A DNA stretch of 64,000 nt from Nonomuraea endophytica (lineage in GTDB: Bacteria; Actinomycetota; Actinomycetes; Streptosporangiales; Streptosporangiaceae). Both the position numbers and the translations under genes were made by a program. Below the pieces are notes generated by a model, which was given only the letters and a program-made list of their open reading frames with translations, was not told the DNA's origin and ran no database searches. Of the stretch, positions 24,656-33,665 are shown piece after piece (positions within the stretch are counted from its first letter, which is position 1; each line of letters starts with the position of its first letter). The stretch lies in contig NZ_JACHIN010000017.1 in NCBI RefSeq assembly GCF_014203235.1, positions 1-64,000 of the forward strand, written 5' to 3'.

Positions 24656-26218
24656 ATGGTCGCGCAAGGGACGACGCTGGCGGGGAGGTATCGCCTCGAC
24701 ACCCGCATCGGCGCCGGTGGCATGGGCGAGGTCTGGCGTGGGGAGGACATCGTCCTCGCGCGGACCGTCGCCGTCAAAGTGCTGCTCCCAGGTCGGATGG
24801 ACGACCCCGGCTTCGTGGCCCGCTTCCAGGGCGAGGCACGAGCCATGGCCACGATCAACCACCCGGGCGTCGTCGACGTCTACGACTACGGAGTCAGCGG
24901 CGACACCGTCTACCTGGTGATGAAGTTCGTCGACGGCGAACCGCTCGACCGCCTGCTGATCCGCCTCGGCCGCATCGCGCCCGAACCGGCGATGGAGCTC
25001 ATCGCGCAGGCGGCCTCCGCGCTGCAGGCCGTACACGACCAGGGGATCGTGCACCGGGACGTGAAGCCGGGCAACCTGATGGTCCAGCGCGACGGCACGC
25101 TCGTGCTCACCGACTTCGGCATCGCCCGCGCCGACCTGGCCAACCGGCTCACCGACGCCGGCATGGTGCTCGGCACCGCCGCCTACTGCGCGCCCGAGCA
25201 GGCCGAAGGCGCCCCCGTGACCCCCGCGGTCGACATCTACGCACTCGGCGTCGTCGCCTACGAATGTCTCGTCGGCCAGCGTCCCTTCGACGGCGACAGC
25301 GCGGTCACGATCGCGCTCAAGCACATCAGGGAGGCTCCGCCACCGCTGCCCGCCGAGATCCCGCCGGCCGTGCGCGCGCTGGTGGAGAAGGCGCTGTCCA
25401 AGGACCCGGCCAGGCGTTTCGCCAGCGCCGCCGAGATGAGCCGCGCCTCCCGCCAGGTCGCCGCCGGCGAGGTGCCCGACGTGGTCACCGGCGCCACGAT
25501 GGCGCCGCCGGTCGAGGCGTACCAGACGGGAGCGGTCCAGGGGCCGCCCGTGGCGCCCTCCGACGACAACACCACCGTCGCCCAGCCGCGCCGCGGCAAC
25601 CGGCGCGCGTCCAAGGCCCGCCGCAGGGGCGGCCTGGTCGCCGCGATCGCCGTCGCCCTGGTGCTCGGCGTGGGCGCGGGCGCGATCGCGATCACCGGCA
25701 TGACCACGGACGGCGACCCGGAGACGCCCGCCACCCAGGTCGGCTCCGAGGTGACCACCACCAAGCCCGCGCCGCCCAAGAACACCAGGACCCGGCATCG
25801 GCCGACGCCCACGGACGACGAGCCGACGCGCCAGCCGACCAGGCAGCAGCCCACCGAGGAGCCGGAGCCCACCAAGACCCCGGAGCCGACGAAGACGCCC
25901 ACGGCCACCCCGTCGACCACGAAGGGCACCAAGACGCCGTCGGCCACTCCGGCGATCAAGAAGCCGGTGCCGGGAGTCGTCAACATGAAGTACCCGGACG
26001 CCCGCAGGATCATCACGGCCGCCGGGTTCACCGTCCGCGTGGACGACCAGGAACGCGGCCAGTTCCCCGAGCGCTGCCTCACCGTCGTCGAGCAGAATCC
26101 GGGCGCCGGCGCCAAGCTGGAGCTCAAGAAGCCCGTCCTGCTCACGCTGGTCAACACCGAACTCTGCTCCCCGACGCCGACGCCATCCACGACGCCGACG
26201 CCGAGCCTCAAGCAGTAG
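24656..26218 (+). CDS. Serine/threonine protein kinase with one PASTA domain
   Basis: The 520-residue protein has a Hanks-type kinase domain (residues ~10-270) with GAGGMGEVW, VAVKVLL, the catalytic HRDVKPGNLM and DFGIA. A Lys/Arg-rich juxtamembrane stretch and one membrane segment (~residues 325-347) come next. A Thr/Pro/Glu-rich outer linker leads to a single PASTA domain (GVVNMKYPDARRIITAAGF onward). PASTA kinases sense muropeptides or lipid II. Multi-PASTA PknB homologues usually carry three to five repeats, so this is a short relative. ATG 24656 has GGGGGAG upstream; the ~240 bp before it hold its promoter. Confidence 0.9.
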   Translation: MVAQGTTLAGRYRLDTRIGAGGMGEVWRGEDIVLARTVAVKVLLPGRMDDPGFVARFQGEARAMATINHPGVVDVYDYGVSGDTVYLVMKFVDGEPLDRLLIRLGRIAPEPAMELIAQAASALQAVHDQGIVHRDVKPGNLMVQRDGTLVLTDFGIARADLANRLTDAGMVLGTAAYCAPEQAEGAPVTPAVDIYALGVVAYECLVGQRPFDGDSAVTIALKHIREAPPPLPAEIPPAVRALVEKALSKDPARRFASAAEMSRASRQVAAGEVPDVVTGATMAPPVEAYQTGAVQGPPVAPSDDNTTVAQPRRGNRRASKARRRGGLVAAIAVALVLGVGAGAIAITGMTTDGDPETPATQVGSEVTTTKPAPPKNTRTRHRPTPTDDEPTRQPTRQQPTEEPEPTKTPEPTKTPTATPSTTKGTKTPSATPAIKKPVPGVVNMKYPDARRIITAAGFTVRVDDQERGQFPERCLTVVEQNPGAGAKLELKKPVLLTLVNTELCSPTPTPSTTPTPSLKQ

Positions 26219-26224
26219 CCGCGC

Positions 26225-27871
26225 TCAGACCCCCGTGGTGTTGCGGGGGTAGGCGATCTGCGGGTCCGTCGCGATGTTCACCATGTACGGCACGCCGGAG
26301 TCGAAGGCCCGCCGCAGCGCCGGACCGATCTCCGACGGCCTGGTCACCAGCTCGCCGCCGCCGCCCAGCGCCGCCACCACCTGGTCGTAGCGGGTCTGCG
26401 GCCGCAGCTCGGCGGCCACGTCGTAGCCGTAGAGCATCTGCATCGGGTGCTTCTCCAGGCCCCAGATGCCGTTGTTGCCGCAGATTATGACGACGGGCAG
26501 GCCGTGCCGTACCAGGGAGTCGACGTCCATGAGGGAGAAGCCCGCGGCGCCGTCGCCGAGCAGCAGCACGACCTGCGAGGACGGGCGGGCCAGGCGGGCG
26601 GCGATCGAGTAGCCGAGGCCGGTGCCCAGGCAGCCGTAGGGGCCGGGGTCGAGCCAGTTGCCGGGCTGCTTCGGCTCCACGTACTTGCCCGCGTAGGAGA
26701 CGAAGTCGCCGCCGTCGCCGATCACCACGGCGTCGTCGGCCAGCACCTTGGCCAGTTCGCCGTAGACGCGCATGGGGTGGATCGGGTCGGAGTCGGCGGC
26801 CAGGAGGTCGGCGTCGGCGGCGACGGCCGCGGCGGCGGTGTCGGCCAGCCTGGCGGTCCAGGGGGCGTAGCGGGCCGGCTTGATGTCGGCTTCGCCGCAT
26901 GCCGTACCCAGGCTCCAGAAGACCACCGACAGGTCGCCCGCGGCCGACGCGGCCGGTTGCATGTGGGTGGCGAGCTGCGACGGCGCGTCCACGATGTGCA
27001 CCACGCGCGCCAGCGAGGCGCCGTTCTTGCCGCCGAACCAGCCGTAGCCCAGGCGGAAGTCCAGTGGGGTGCCGACCACGATGACCAGGTCCGCCTCGCC
27101 GAACGCCTGTCCGCGGGCGCGCGTGACCAGCAGTTCGTGGCCGGAGGGCAGGATGCCGCGGCCCTGGCCGTTGAGGACCACCGGCAGCTTCCACGCCTCG
27201 GCGAAGTCGCGGGCCGCCTCCTCGGCGCGGTCCATCCACACGTCGGAGCCGAGTACCAGCACCGGCCGCTCCGCCTCGCCGATCAGCCGGGCGATCGCCG
27301 CGACGTCGTCCGGGTCCGGCTCCAGCGGCGACGGGGTCTGGGTGTCGGCGGCGTGCGCGGGGGAGGGGGAGAACAGGTGGTCCATGGCGAAGTCGATGAA
27401 CACCGGGCCGCGGTGCGGCGCGATCGCCGTGCGGAAGGCCATCTCGACGTCCTGGCCGATCGAGTCGGGGCCGGTGGCGGTAAAGGCCAGCTTGGTGATC
27501 GGTTCGAGCAGGGGAGGATGGTCGAGCTCCTGGAGCGCGCCGCTGCCCCAGCGTGACTGCGGCGCCCGGCCGCCCATCACGACCAGGGGCGAGCCGTTGA
27601 AATGCGCCGTGGCGACGCCGCTGACACCGTTGGTGATGCCGGGGCCGGCCGTCAGCACCGCCAGGCCGGGCTTGCGGGTGAGCCTCGCCGTGGCCTCGGC
27701 GGCGAAGACGGCGCTCTGCTCGTGGCGTACGTCGAGGATCCGCATGTCCTCGTGCACCGCGCCGTCGTACAACGGGAAGACGTGGCCTCCCGAGAGGGTG
27801 AACATGGTCTCGATGCCATAGGCCTTGGACACGGCGACGGCTGCGTCACCGGCATGCTTCGCGGACTCCAT
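26225..27871 (-). CDS. Thiamine pyrophosphate-binding enzyme, acetolactate synthase-like
   Basis: The 548-residue protein has the three-domain TPP enzyme layout. The N-terminal PYR domain carries the catalytic Glu (DVRHEQSAVFAAEATARLT) and GPGITNGVSG, and the C-terminal PP domain has GDGAAGFSLMDVDSLVRHGLPVVIICGNNGIW for Mg-TPP binding. Acetolactate synthase, oxalyl-CoA decarboxylase and related decarboxylases share this fold. Lack of a small regulatory subunit gene argues against the main branched-chain acetolactate synthase. The exact reaction is open. Confidence 0.82.
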   Translation of the reverse strand: MESAKHAGDAAVAVSKAYGIETMFTLSGGHVFPLYDGAVHEDMRILDVRHEQSAVFAAEATARLTRKPGLAVLTAGPGITNGVSGVATAHFNGSPLVVMGGRAPQSRWGSGALQELDHPPLLEPITKLAFTATGPDSIGQDVEMAFRTAIAPHRGPVFIDFAMDHLFSPSPAHAADTQTPSPLEPDPDDVAAIARLIGEAERPVLVLGSDVWMDRAEEAARDFAEAWKLPVVLNGQGRGILPSGHELLVTRARGQAFGEADLVIVVGTPLDFRLGYGWFGGKNGASLARVVHIVDAPSQLATHMQPAASAAGDLSVVFWSLGTACGEADIKPARYAPWTARLADTAAAAVAADADLLAADSDPIHPMRVYGELAKVLADDAVVIGDGGDFVSYAGKYVEPKQPGNWLDPGPYGCLGTGLGYSIAARLARPSSQVVLLLGDGAAGFSLMDVDSLVRHGLPVVIICGNNGIWGLEKHPMQMLYGYDVAAELRPQTRYDQVVAALGGGGELVTRPSEIGPALRRAFDSGVPYMVNIATDPQIAYPRNTTGV

Positions 27872-27928
27872 GCCGGGAACCTACCAACGAGTCACTGCCT
27901 CAAACAGAGGGTTGTTCTCCTCTCCTGG

Positions 27929-28696
27929 TCATCCGCAGCAGATGTCGACCCGTCCGTACTGGGCGCGGGCGTCGATCTTGCGGACCGAGGAAGGGTCGTG
28001 GACCACGTCGACGTCCGGGGTCTCCGCCTGGACGGTGACGTCGTAGGCGCCGTCCTCCACGATGATCGAGATGTCGCCCTGCGTGCGGACCAGCGCCTTC
28101 ACGTTCATGGGCCGCTCACGGAAGCTGAGCTCGACCTGTCCCTCGCCGGTCTCGGTGTCGGCCTCCTCGCCGCGCACGTCGAAGGCGCGGATGTTGCCGG
28201 AGCCGCTGCGGGCCCACAGCTTGCCCACGGTCTGGGTGACGCCGATGTCCCCGGAGACCGTGGTCATGCGGACGTCGCCGTACAGGCTGTTGACCGAGAG
28301 GTTGCCGGCCTCCACCGTCGCGTCCAGGTTGGTCTCGGAGGGCACGAAGACCGTGTAGTCGGTGTCGCACGTGAGGCCGCGGTCCTCGTTGATGTTGGGG
28401 CAGTGCGCGGCCAGCCGCAGGGTGGTGCCGTTCCAGTCCTCGGAGACGTTCGGCCGCGTGTCCGACCAGCGCAGCCGCTGGTCGAGCTGGATCTCGCCGG
28501 CGGCGCCCGGCACGATCGACACGTTCACGTCGCCGCGCGCCTCGATCTGAAGCTTCTTGCCGATGAAGGGGATGGTGCGCGTGCTCTGGTGCGTCGGCGG
28601 GCGGGCGCGGGCGAAGCCCGACCACATCCCCCCGGTGGCGAAGAGCAGCGCGAACACCGTCAGCACGGCGCCGAACGTCAGCCAGACGCCTCTCAC
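27929..28696 (-). CDS. Membrane-anchored DUF4097-like protein
   Basis: The 255-residue protein has one N-terminal membrane anchor (LTFGAVLTVFALLFATGGMW). An extracellular beta-repeat domain follows (segments such as NLSVNSLYGDVRMTTVSGDIG and SGSGNIRAFDVRG), typical of DUF4097 'adhesin-like' proteins. Its GTG overlaps the response regulator stop, so it is the third gene of a kinase-regulator operon. In LiaFSR-type systems a membrane protein modulates the kinase; such a role is inferred only from position. Confidence 0.7.
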   Translation of the reverse strand: MRGVWLTFGAVLTVFALLFATGGMWSGFARARPPTHQSTRTIPFIGKKLQIEARGDVNVSIVPGAAGEIQLDQRLRWSDTRPNVSEDWNGTTLRLAAHCPNINEDRGLTCDTDYTVFVPSETNLDATVEAGNLSVNSLYGDVRMTTVSGDIGVTQTVGKLWARSGSGNIRAFDVRGEEADTETGEGQVELSFRERPMNVKALVRTQGDISIIVEDGAYDVTVQAETPDVDVVHDPSSVRKIDARAQYGRVDICCG

Positions 28697-29346
28697 AACA
28701 CGCTCCTGATCTTGAGGAAGTGGAGGACGGCCAGGACCCTGCGGTGGTCGCCTTCGGCGGGCGAGAGGTCGAGCTTGGTGAAGATGTTGCCGATGTGCTT
28801 GCCGACCGCCCCTTCACTGAGCACCAGCTCCTGCCCGATGCCGGCGTTCGAGCGGCCCTCGGCCATCAGCTTCAGCACCTCCTGCTCGCGCGGGGTGAGC
28901 CGGTCGAGCGGATCGCTGTGCCCGCGCAGGAGAAGCTGGGAGACCACCTCGGGGTCCAGGACCGTGCCGCCCGCCGCCACCCGGCGCAGCGCGTCGATGA
29001 ACTCGGTCACGTCGGCCACCCGGTCCTTCAACAGGTAGCCGACGCTGCCGGTCGCCGAGGAGAGCAACTGGGCGGCATAGCGTTCCTCGACATATTGCGA
29101 GAGCACCAGCACGGCCAGCTCCGGCTGCTGGCGGCGCAGCACCAGCGCGGCGCGCAGGCCCTCGTCGGTGTGCGTGGGCGGCATCCGGACGTCGGTCACC
29201 ACGAGGTCGGGCCGGTGCTCGTCGGCGGCCCGTAGCAGCCCCTCGGCGTCGCCCGACGTCGCCACCACCCGCATCCCGGAGGCTTCGAGCAGCCGGATGA
29301 GCCCCTCCCTGAGCAGGACGGAGTCCTCGGCCAGCACTACTCGCAC
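28693..29346 (-). CDS. NarL/FixJ-family response regulator
   Basis: The 217-residue protein has a receiver (VRVVLAEDSVLLREG, phospho-Asp in VVTDVRMPP, Lys in LLKDRV) and a LuxR-type HTH (LTPREQEVLKLMAEGRSNAGIG). The start GTG at 29346 overlaps the kinase stop by 10 nt. It is the output partner of the adjacent histidine kinase. Confidence 0.9.
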   Translation of the reverse strand: MRVVLAEDSVLLREGLIRLLEASGMRVVATSGDAEGLLRAADEHRPDLVVTDVRMPPTHTDEGLRAALVLRRQQPELAVLVLSQYVEERYAAQLLSSATGSVGYLLKDRVADVTEFIDALRRVAAGGTVLDPEVVSQLLLRGHSDPLDRLTPREQEVLKLMAEGRSNAGIGQELVLSEGAVGKHIGNIFTKLDLSPAEGDHRRVLAVLHFLKIRSVL

Positions 29347-30506
29347 GGTAGCTCCACTTCGATCATCGTCGGCCCGCCGAGCGGGCTTGCCAGGTGCAGC
29401 GATCCATCCACCGAGCGGACACGCTGCGCCAGCCCGCGCAGCCCGGTGCCGCCCTCCATGCTGGCCCCGCCCCGCCCGTCGTCCACGATCGTCAGCGTCA
29501 GCCACTGGTCGCGGCGGCGCACCGAGATCTCGGCGGCCCGCGCCTGGGCGTGTTTGGCGATGTTGGCCAGCGCCTCGGAGACGACGAAGAACGCGACCGC
29601 CTCGATGGTGGGCGAGACCCGCTGGGCGATGTCGACGCGCAGCCGTACCGGCACCGGGGAGCGGGCGGCGACGCCGGACAGGGCCGCGTCCAGGCCCTGG
29701 TCGTTGAGCACGGCGGGGTGCAGGCCGCGCACGAAGTCGCGTAGCTCGCGCAGGGCCTGCTTGGCCTCCTCGTGCGCCTGCTCGATGGCCTCCTTGGCGG
29801 GCGCGGGCAGGTCGGTGAGGGTGGCGCGGGCCAGGCCCAGGTTCATGGCCAGCGACACCAGCCGCTGCTGGGCGCCGTCGTGCAGGTCCCGCTCGATGCG
29901 GCGGCGCTCGGCGTCGGCGGCGTCGATCACACCCGCCCGGCTCTCCTGAAGGTTCTCGATGCGCTCGCCGAGCTCCGCGTGGCTCGGGCCCAGCAGCGCC
30001 CGCGCGATCGAGATCTCCAGTACGGCCATCGCCCGCGCCGCGATCGGCGCCAGCATCAGCATGGCCAGCCCCACAGCCGTGTACAACGACGCCACGAGCG
30101 GATTGCGCAGATCGAACCTGAACACCCCGGGTGGCGGCTGCAGCACCGGCTGCAGGAACGCGGTCAGCCCCACCACCCCGCCGCCCCACAACCCGCAGAC
30201 CAGCACCACCGCGAACGCGCTGAGCACCGGCGCCATCAGATGAAAGCCGATCTGCCGCCACAGCCGCCGGTCGCGCCAGGCCGTGCTGCGCGGCACCGGC
30301 GGCAGCACGAACCCCAGGAAGGCGGCCAGCCGCGAACGCTGCACCGCGGTCAGCCCGCGCACGCTGCGCCGCAGCACCGGCGGCAGAACGGCCAGCACGA
30401 CCGTCAGCGCGGCGAGCACCACGGCGATCGGCAGACCGGTCACGACATGCGCCGTGTCCAGCCAGGTACGCGCCGACCAGGGGCGGGGGACTTTCATGCT
30501 CTCCAA
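29337..30506 (-). CDS. Sensor histidine kinase (HisKA_3, LiaS/NarX type)
   Basis: The ~386-389-residue protein has about four membrane segments in the first ~190 residues. Next comes the dimerisation/phospho-acceptor motif ERRRIERDLHDGAQQRLVSL, and a C-terminal ATPase domain carries the N-box SEALANIAKHA and the G-box DDGRGG. It phosphorylates the co-operonic NarL-type regulator. ATG 30497 is an alternative start three codons in. It is divergent from the secreted protein at 30645. Confidence 0.88.
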   Translation of the reverse strand: MESMKVPRPWSARTWLDTAHVVTGLPIAVVLAALTVVLAVLPPVLRRSVRGLTAVQRSRLAAFLGFVLPPVPRSTAWRDRRLWRQIGFHLMAPVLSAFAVVLVCGLWGGGVVGLTAFLQPVLQPPPGVFRFDLRNPLVASLYTAVGLAMLMLAPIAARAMAVLEISIARALLGPSHAELGERIENLQESRAGVIDAADAERRRIERDLHDGAQQRLVSLAMNLGLARATLTDLPAPAKEAIEQAHEEAKQALRELRDFVRGLHPAVLNDQGLDAALSGVAARSPVPVRLRVDIAQRVSPTIEAVAFFVVSEALANIAKHAQARAAEISVRRRDQWLTLTIVDDGRGGASMEGGTGLRGLAQRVRSVDGSLHLASPLGGPTMIEVELPCE

Positions 30507-30644
30507 CCTATGGACCGGCGGCCGATCCTCGACAGGGGCCTGCTGGGCGAAGTGAGGGTGGTGCTAGCCCCACCCTGCCTTACGTCCGAACCAGTGGGCC
30601 ACGATCCGCATCTCACGAAGGGGGATCGGGACAGGGGAGGAACG

Positions 30645-31277
30645 ATGATGAAGACAGGGATCGCGCTCGCGGCGGCGACCGCGACGCTGGCGTGGGGCGT
30701 GCCCGCGCAGGCCGCCTCTTCGGCGCTGCCGAAGGGCTTCCTGCTGACGGAGGCCGCCGCGCGCGGGCCGCACAAGGACGTCGAGCGATGGAAGATCAGC
30801 GACGCGCGTACGGCGGGCCTGCTGCTCGACCCGTGCGAGCACCGCTACTGGTCCGGCAAGAAGGCGACCGACCGGGGCCGGATCGCCTCCAGGACGATCG
30901 TCAAGACGGTCGAGGTCGAGTCGTGGGGCGAGCAGGTGGCCCTCTACCGCGACGTCAAGGCGGCCAGGACGGTCATGAAGGGTGTGCGCGCCGACCTGAA
31001 GCGCTGCGCCGTCGGCGGCGACGACTTCCTGAAGTCCACCTACACCAGCCGTCCGCTCAAGGTCGGCGACGAGGGCATCAGGGCGGTCCACCGGGACTTC
31101 GAGGGGTCCATCCGCTTCGTCGCGGTCCGAAGGGGCGCTGCCGTGCTCATTTACATGGAGGTCGGCGACTCGGGGCGCGGGCTGCCGGTCAAGGACTTCA
31201 GGACGCAGGTGAAGCAGGCCGGGACGATGGCGACCCGGGTATGCGGCCTGCCGGAGGCCCGCTGCGAGAAGGCTTGA
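30645..31277 (+). CDS. Secreted protein of unknown function
   Basis: The 210-residue protein has a clear Sec signal peptide (MMKTGIALAAATATLAWGVPAQAA) and a mature domain with four Cys that could form two disulfides. The start has a GGGGAGGAACG ribosome site. It resembles the small extracellular sensor-type proteins of actinobacteria, but I cannot name a family. Its promoter faces away from the two-component operon, so it could be a target of it. Confidence 0.7.
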   Translation: MMKTGIALAAATATLAWGVPAQAASSALPKGFLLTEAAARGPHKDVERWKISDARTAGLLLDPCEHRYWSGKKATDRGRIASRTIVKTVEVESWGEQVALYRDVKAARTVMKGVRADLKRCAVGGDDFLKSTYTSRPLKVGDEGIRAVHRDFEGSIRFVAVRRGAAVLIYMEVGDSGRGLPVKDFRTQVKQAGTMATRVCGLPEARCEKA

Positions 31278-31283
31278 TGTTGG

Positions 31284-32000
31284 TCACCGCGCGGGTCTGA
31301 ACGTCTGGCGGAACCTCGCGGGGTCGAACGTGCCGCCCAGCGCGGGACCGAGGGCGGCGTGGGCCAGGGCGGTGAAGTCGGGGTGGTCGGCGGCGTTCAC
31401 GGGAAGCGCCCCGGCCAGCGGACGGGCGGACAGCATCTCCAGGTCGGCCACGTTCAGGCGGTCGGCCAGGTCCGGCTCGTCCGGCCACGCCCCGATCACC
31501 AGCCCGGCCAGGTCGAGGCCCCGGTGCGCGAGCGCCTCCAGCGTCAGCGCGGTGTGGTTGAGCGTGCCGAGCCCAGGGCCGGCCACGACCAGCACCTGCG
31601 CGGTCAGCAGCCGGGCCAGGTCGGCCAGCGTGGTGCCGTCCTCGTCGAAGCGCACCAGCAGGCCGCCCACGCCCTCGACCAGGACAAGCTGGTTGGACTC
31701 CGCCAGCTCCCGCACCCGCACCGCCACCTCGGGCAGCGACACCGGCGGCAGCCCGCTCGCCCTGGCCGCGGCGGCGGGCGAGAGCGGGTCCGGGTAGCGG
31801 GCGAACTCGAACGTGGTGGTGACCCCGGAGAGCCTGATCACCTCGTCCAGATCGGCGGGTTCGCCGGGCTTCACGCCGGTCTGGGCGGGTTTGACCACCG
31901 CCACGTCCGCGCCCCGCCGCCTGGCAAGGGCGGCGACCGCGGCGGTGACGACCGTCATGCCCACTCCGGTGTCGGTCCCCGTGACTACCACGACACTCAT
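31284..32000 (-). CDS. bioD: Dethiobiotin synthase BioD with altered Walker A lysine
   Basis: The 238-residue protein matches BioD: an N-terminal P-loop (TGTDTGVGMT), VVKPAQTG carrying the second catalytic Lys, and EGVGGLLVRF. BioD closes the ureido ring of dethiobiotin using ATP and CO2. Residue 15, normally the P-loop Lys (GTDTxVGKT), is Met (ATG codon, one base from AAG), which predicts weakened or lost activity. ATG 32000 gives the family N-terminus. It follows a GntR regulator and a BioF-like fragment, so this may be a decaying biotin locus. Confidence 0.85.
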   Translation of the reverse strand: MSVVVVTGTDTGVGMTVVTAAVAALARRRGADVAVVKPAQTGVKPGEPADLDEVIRLSGVTTTFEFARYPDPLSPAAAARASGLPPVSLPEVAVRVRELAESNQLVLVEGVGGLLVRFDEDGTTLADLARLLTAQVLVVAGPGLGTLNHTALTLEALAHRGLDLAGLVIGAWPDEPDLADRLNVADLEMLSARPLAGALPVNAADHPDFTALAHAALGPALGGTFDPARFRQTFRPAR

Positions 32001-32199
32001 GTGGCCCACGATAGCGACCACCCGGCCGGCCCAGGGCGCGGCCGTCACGGCGAGGTGACGGGCGCGCCCGAGGAGCGTGGAAGTGACGGGGGCGCGCGGG
32101 CGGCGGCGGGGGGTGGGGGGTGCGGCTTGCCGTAACGTGGGATGGGCGTGTCAGGAGCTACGGCCGCGAGCGCGGAGGATCACGGCCGTGAAAGCGGGA

Positions 32200-32919
32200 C
32201 TATGGGCGGCGTAGCCGGGTGACGAATTTGTAGCGGTCGCCTCGGTAGAGGGATTGCGCCCATTCGACCGGGTTGCCGTCGGCGTCGAAGGCGTGGCGGG
32301 TCAGGAGGAGCATCGGGAGGCCGACGTCCACGCCGAGGGCCTTCGCGTCGTACGGCGTGGCCAGGACCGTCTCGATGATCTCCTCGGCGTCCGTGAGGCG
32401 CACGTTGTAGGCGTTGTGCAGCGTCTCATAGAGCGAGGAGTGCACTTCCAGCTCGCGGCGCAGCCTCGGGAAGCGGCGGGCCGACAGGTGGGTGGTGTCG
32501 ATGGAGACGGGTTCGCCGTTGGCCAGGCGCAGGCGGTGGATGCGCAGCACGCGTCCGCCCGGGTTGATGGCCAGGCGGCGGGCGAGCGGCTCGTCGGCGG
32601 TGATGTAGCCGATCTCGAGGATCTTGGTGTCCGGTTCGAGCCCGGCGGTGCGCAGGTCGCCGATGTAGGAGGTCAGCTGCAGCACCTGCGCCACCTTGGG
32701 CTGGGCGACGAACGTGCCCTTGCCCTGGATGCGCAGCAGCCTGCCCTCCACCACGAGCTCGGTGAGCGCCTGACGCACCGTCGTGCGCGACGTCTCGAAG
32801 CGAACGGCCAGCGTCCGCTCCGGCGGCAGTGCGGTGCCCGGCGGCAGGCTCTTGGTCAGTTCGAGCAGGCTGCGTTTGACGTCGTAGTACTTAGGTACGC
32901 GAGGGGGGTCCTCAGTCAC
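32200..32919 (-). CDS. GntR/HutC-family transcriptional regulator (UTRA domain)
   Basis: The 239-residue protein has an N-terminal GntR winged helix (LPPERTLAVRFETSRTTVRQALTELVVEGRL, then GKGTFV). A UTRA effector domain from about residue 85 ends WAQSLYRGDRYKFVTRL. HutC-subfamily members such as DasR and NagR sense sugar phosphates or related ligands; this ligand is unknown. Its GTG overlaps the stop of the upstream BioF-like fragment (GTGA), so the two are co-translated. Confidence 0.88.
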   Translation of the reverse strand: MTEDPPRVPKYYDVKRSLLELTKSLPPGTALPPERTLAVRFETSRTTVRQALTELVVEGRLLRIQGKGTFVAQPKVAQVLQLTSYIGDLRTAGLEPDTKILEIGYITADEPLARRLAINPGGRVLRIHRLRLANGEPVSIDTTHLSARRFPRLRRELEVHSSLYETLHNAYNVRLTDAEEIIETVLATPYDAKALGVDVGLPMLLLTRHAFDADGNPVEWAQSLYRGDRYKFVTRLRRP

Positions 32920-33350
32920 GCTCTCACCTTCACTTCTGCCACGGCGGTGAGGGCGTGTCTGATCACCGCGAGATCATCGGAACTCAGATTGGCCCGAGCG
33001 GTCAACCACAGGCAAGAGTGTCGTGTGGGCACTGGCGTCGGTCGGAGGCATCCGACGCGTACGCCGTGCTCCGCACAGGTGGCGACGGCCGCCGGTGCGG
33101 TCTCCGGCGCCCCTCGGACGACCGGCACGACAGCTCCTGCCGGGACGCCGGTCTCCAGGCCGGACTCGCGGGCCACGGCGGCCAGCTCGCCCGCCTGGAC
33201 ACGCGCGCGTACTGGCAGCTCAGGCTGACTGAGAAGGATATCCACCACGGGGTGTGCGGCGCTCACGCGGGCCTGGGCTGGGGCCGTGTCCAAGGTGAAC
33301 TCCCTCGCTGAGCCGATCAACGTGCTGGTCACCTCCGGGGGCGCTTGCAC
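32916..33350 (-). CDS. Truncated BioF/fold-type I PLP enzyme fragment
   Basis: The ~125-145-residue product resembles only the C-terminal small domain of 8-amino-7-oxononanoate synthase-like enzymes. Examples are STLIGSAREFTLDTAP, then GAVVPVVRGAPETAPAAVA, VGCLRPTPVPTRHSCLWLT and the SSDDLAVI helix. The large domain with the PLP lysine is absent. The start is uncertain: GTG 33350, GTG 33332 or TTG 33293 (the last with GAGGGAG at 6 nt). A perfect CRP-like box at 33384 argues against any start further upstream. Coupling to the GntR gene suggests it is still translated. It is either a remnant or a repurposed domain. Confidence 0.5.
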   Translation of the reverse strand: MQAPPEVTSTLIGSAREFTLDTAPAQARVSAAHPVVDILLSQPELPVRARVQAGELAAVARESGLETGVPAGAVVPVVRGAPETAPAAVATCAEHGVRVGCLRPTPVPTRHSCLWLTARANLSSDDLAVIRHALTAVAEVKVRA

Positions 33351-33383
33351 AGTTCCGGCTGGGGAACTGAGCGATTGGGACAG

Positions 33384-33399
33384 TGTGACGGTTCTCACA
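33384..33399. promoter_or_regulatory. CRP-like box upstream of BioF-fragment/GntR operon
   Basis: TGTGACGGTTCTCACA is a perfect TGTGA-N6-TCACA palindrome, the consensus for CRP-type regulators. Confidence 0.6.
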
Positions 33400-33579
33400 A
33401 TGTGAGATTCCCGAAAAAACCCATTTGAGTGCACAATCCCCCACCCTTCCCACCCCCAGTCGCCCCCCACCCCACCGCCCTCCCCACCGGCCCGCCCCTC
33501 CGCCCGCCACCTCCGCCCTCCCAGGCCGGCCCACGCCTCCGGCCATCCACCACACCTCCGCCCTCTCCGGCCGCCTCAC

Positions 33580-33665
33580 ACCTCGGCCTCCCGCCCCGCA
33601 CCTCCGGCCTCCCGCCCCGCACCTCCGGCCTCCCGCCCCGCACCTCCGGCCTCCCGCCGTGCGCC
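33580..33665. repeat. 21-bp tandem repeat in C-rich intergenic tract
   Basis: About four copies of CCTCCGGCCTCCCGCCCCGCA lie in a row, the central ones identical. The surrounding 33400-34102 gap is strongly C-rich on the plus strand and degenerate throughout. Frames across it encode only Arg/Pro/Gly/Ala strings and I call no gene there. The last ~100 bp hold the pdtaS promoter. Confidence 0.8.

Noticed and set aside
29772..31277. A 501-residue frame starting inside the antisense of the histidine kinase gene
   Set aside because: Only its last 210 residues look like a protein, with a signal peptide and ribosome site at 30645; the rest is antisense to a well-supported kinase.
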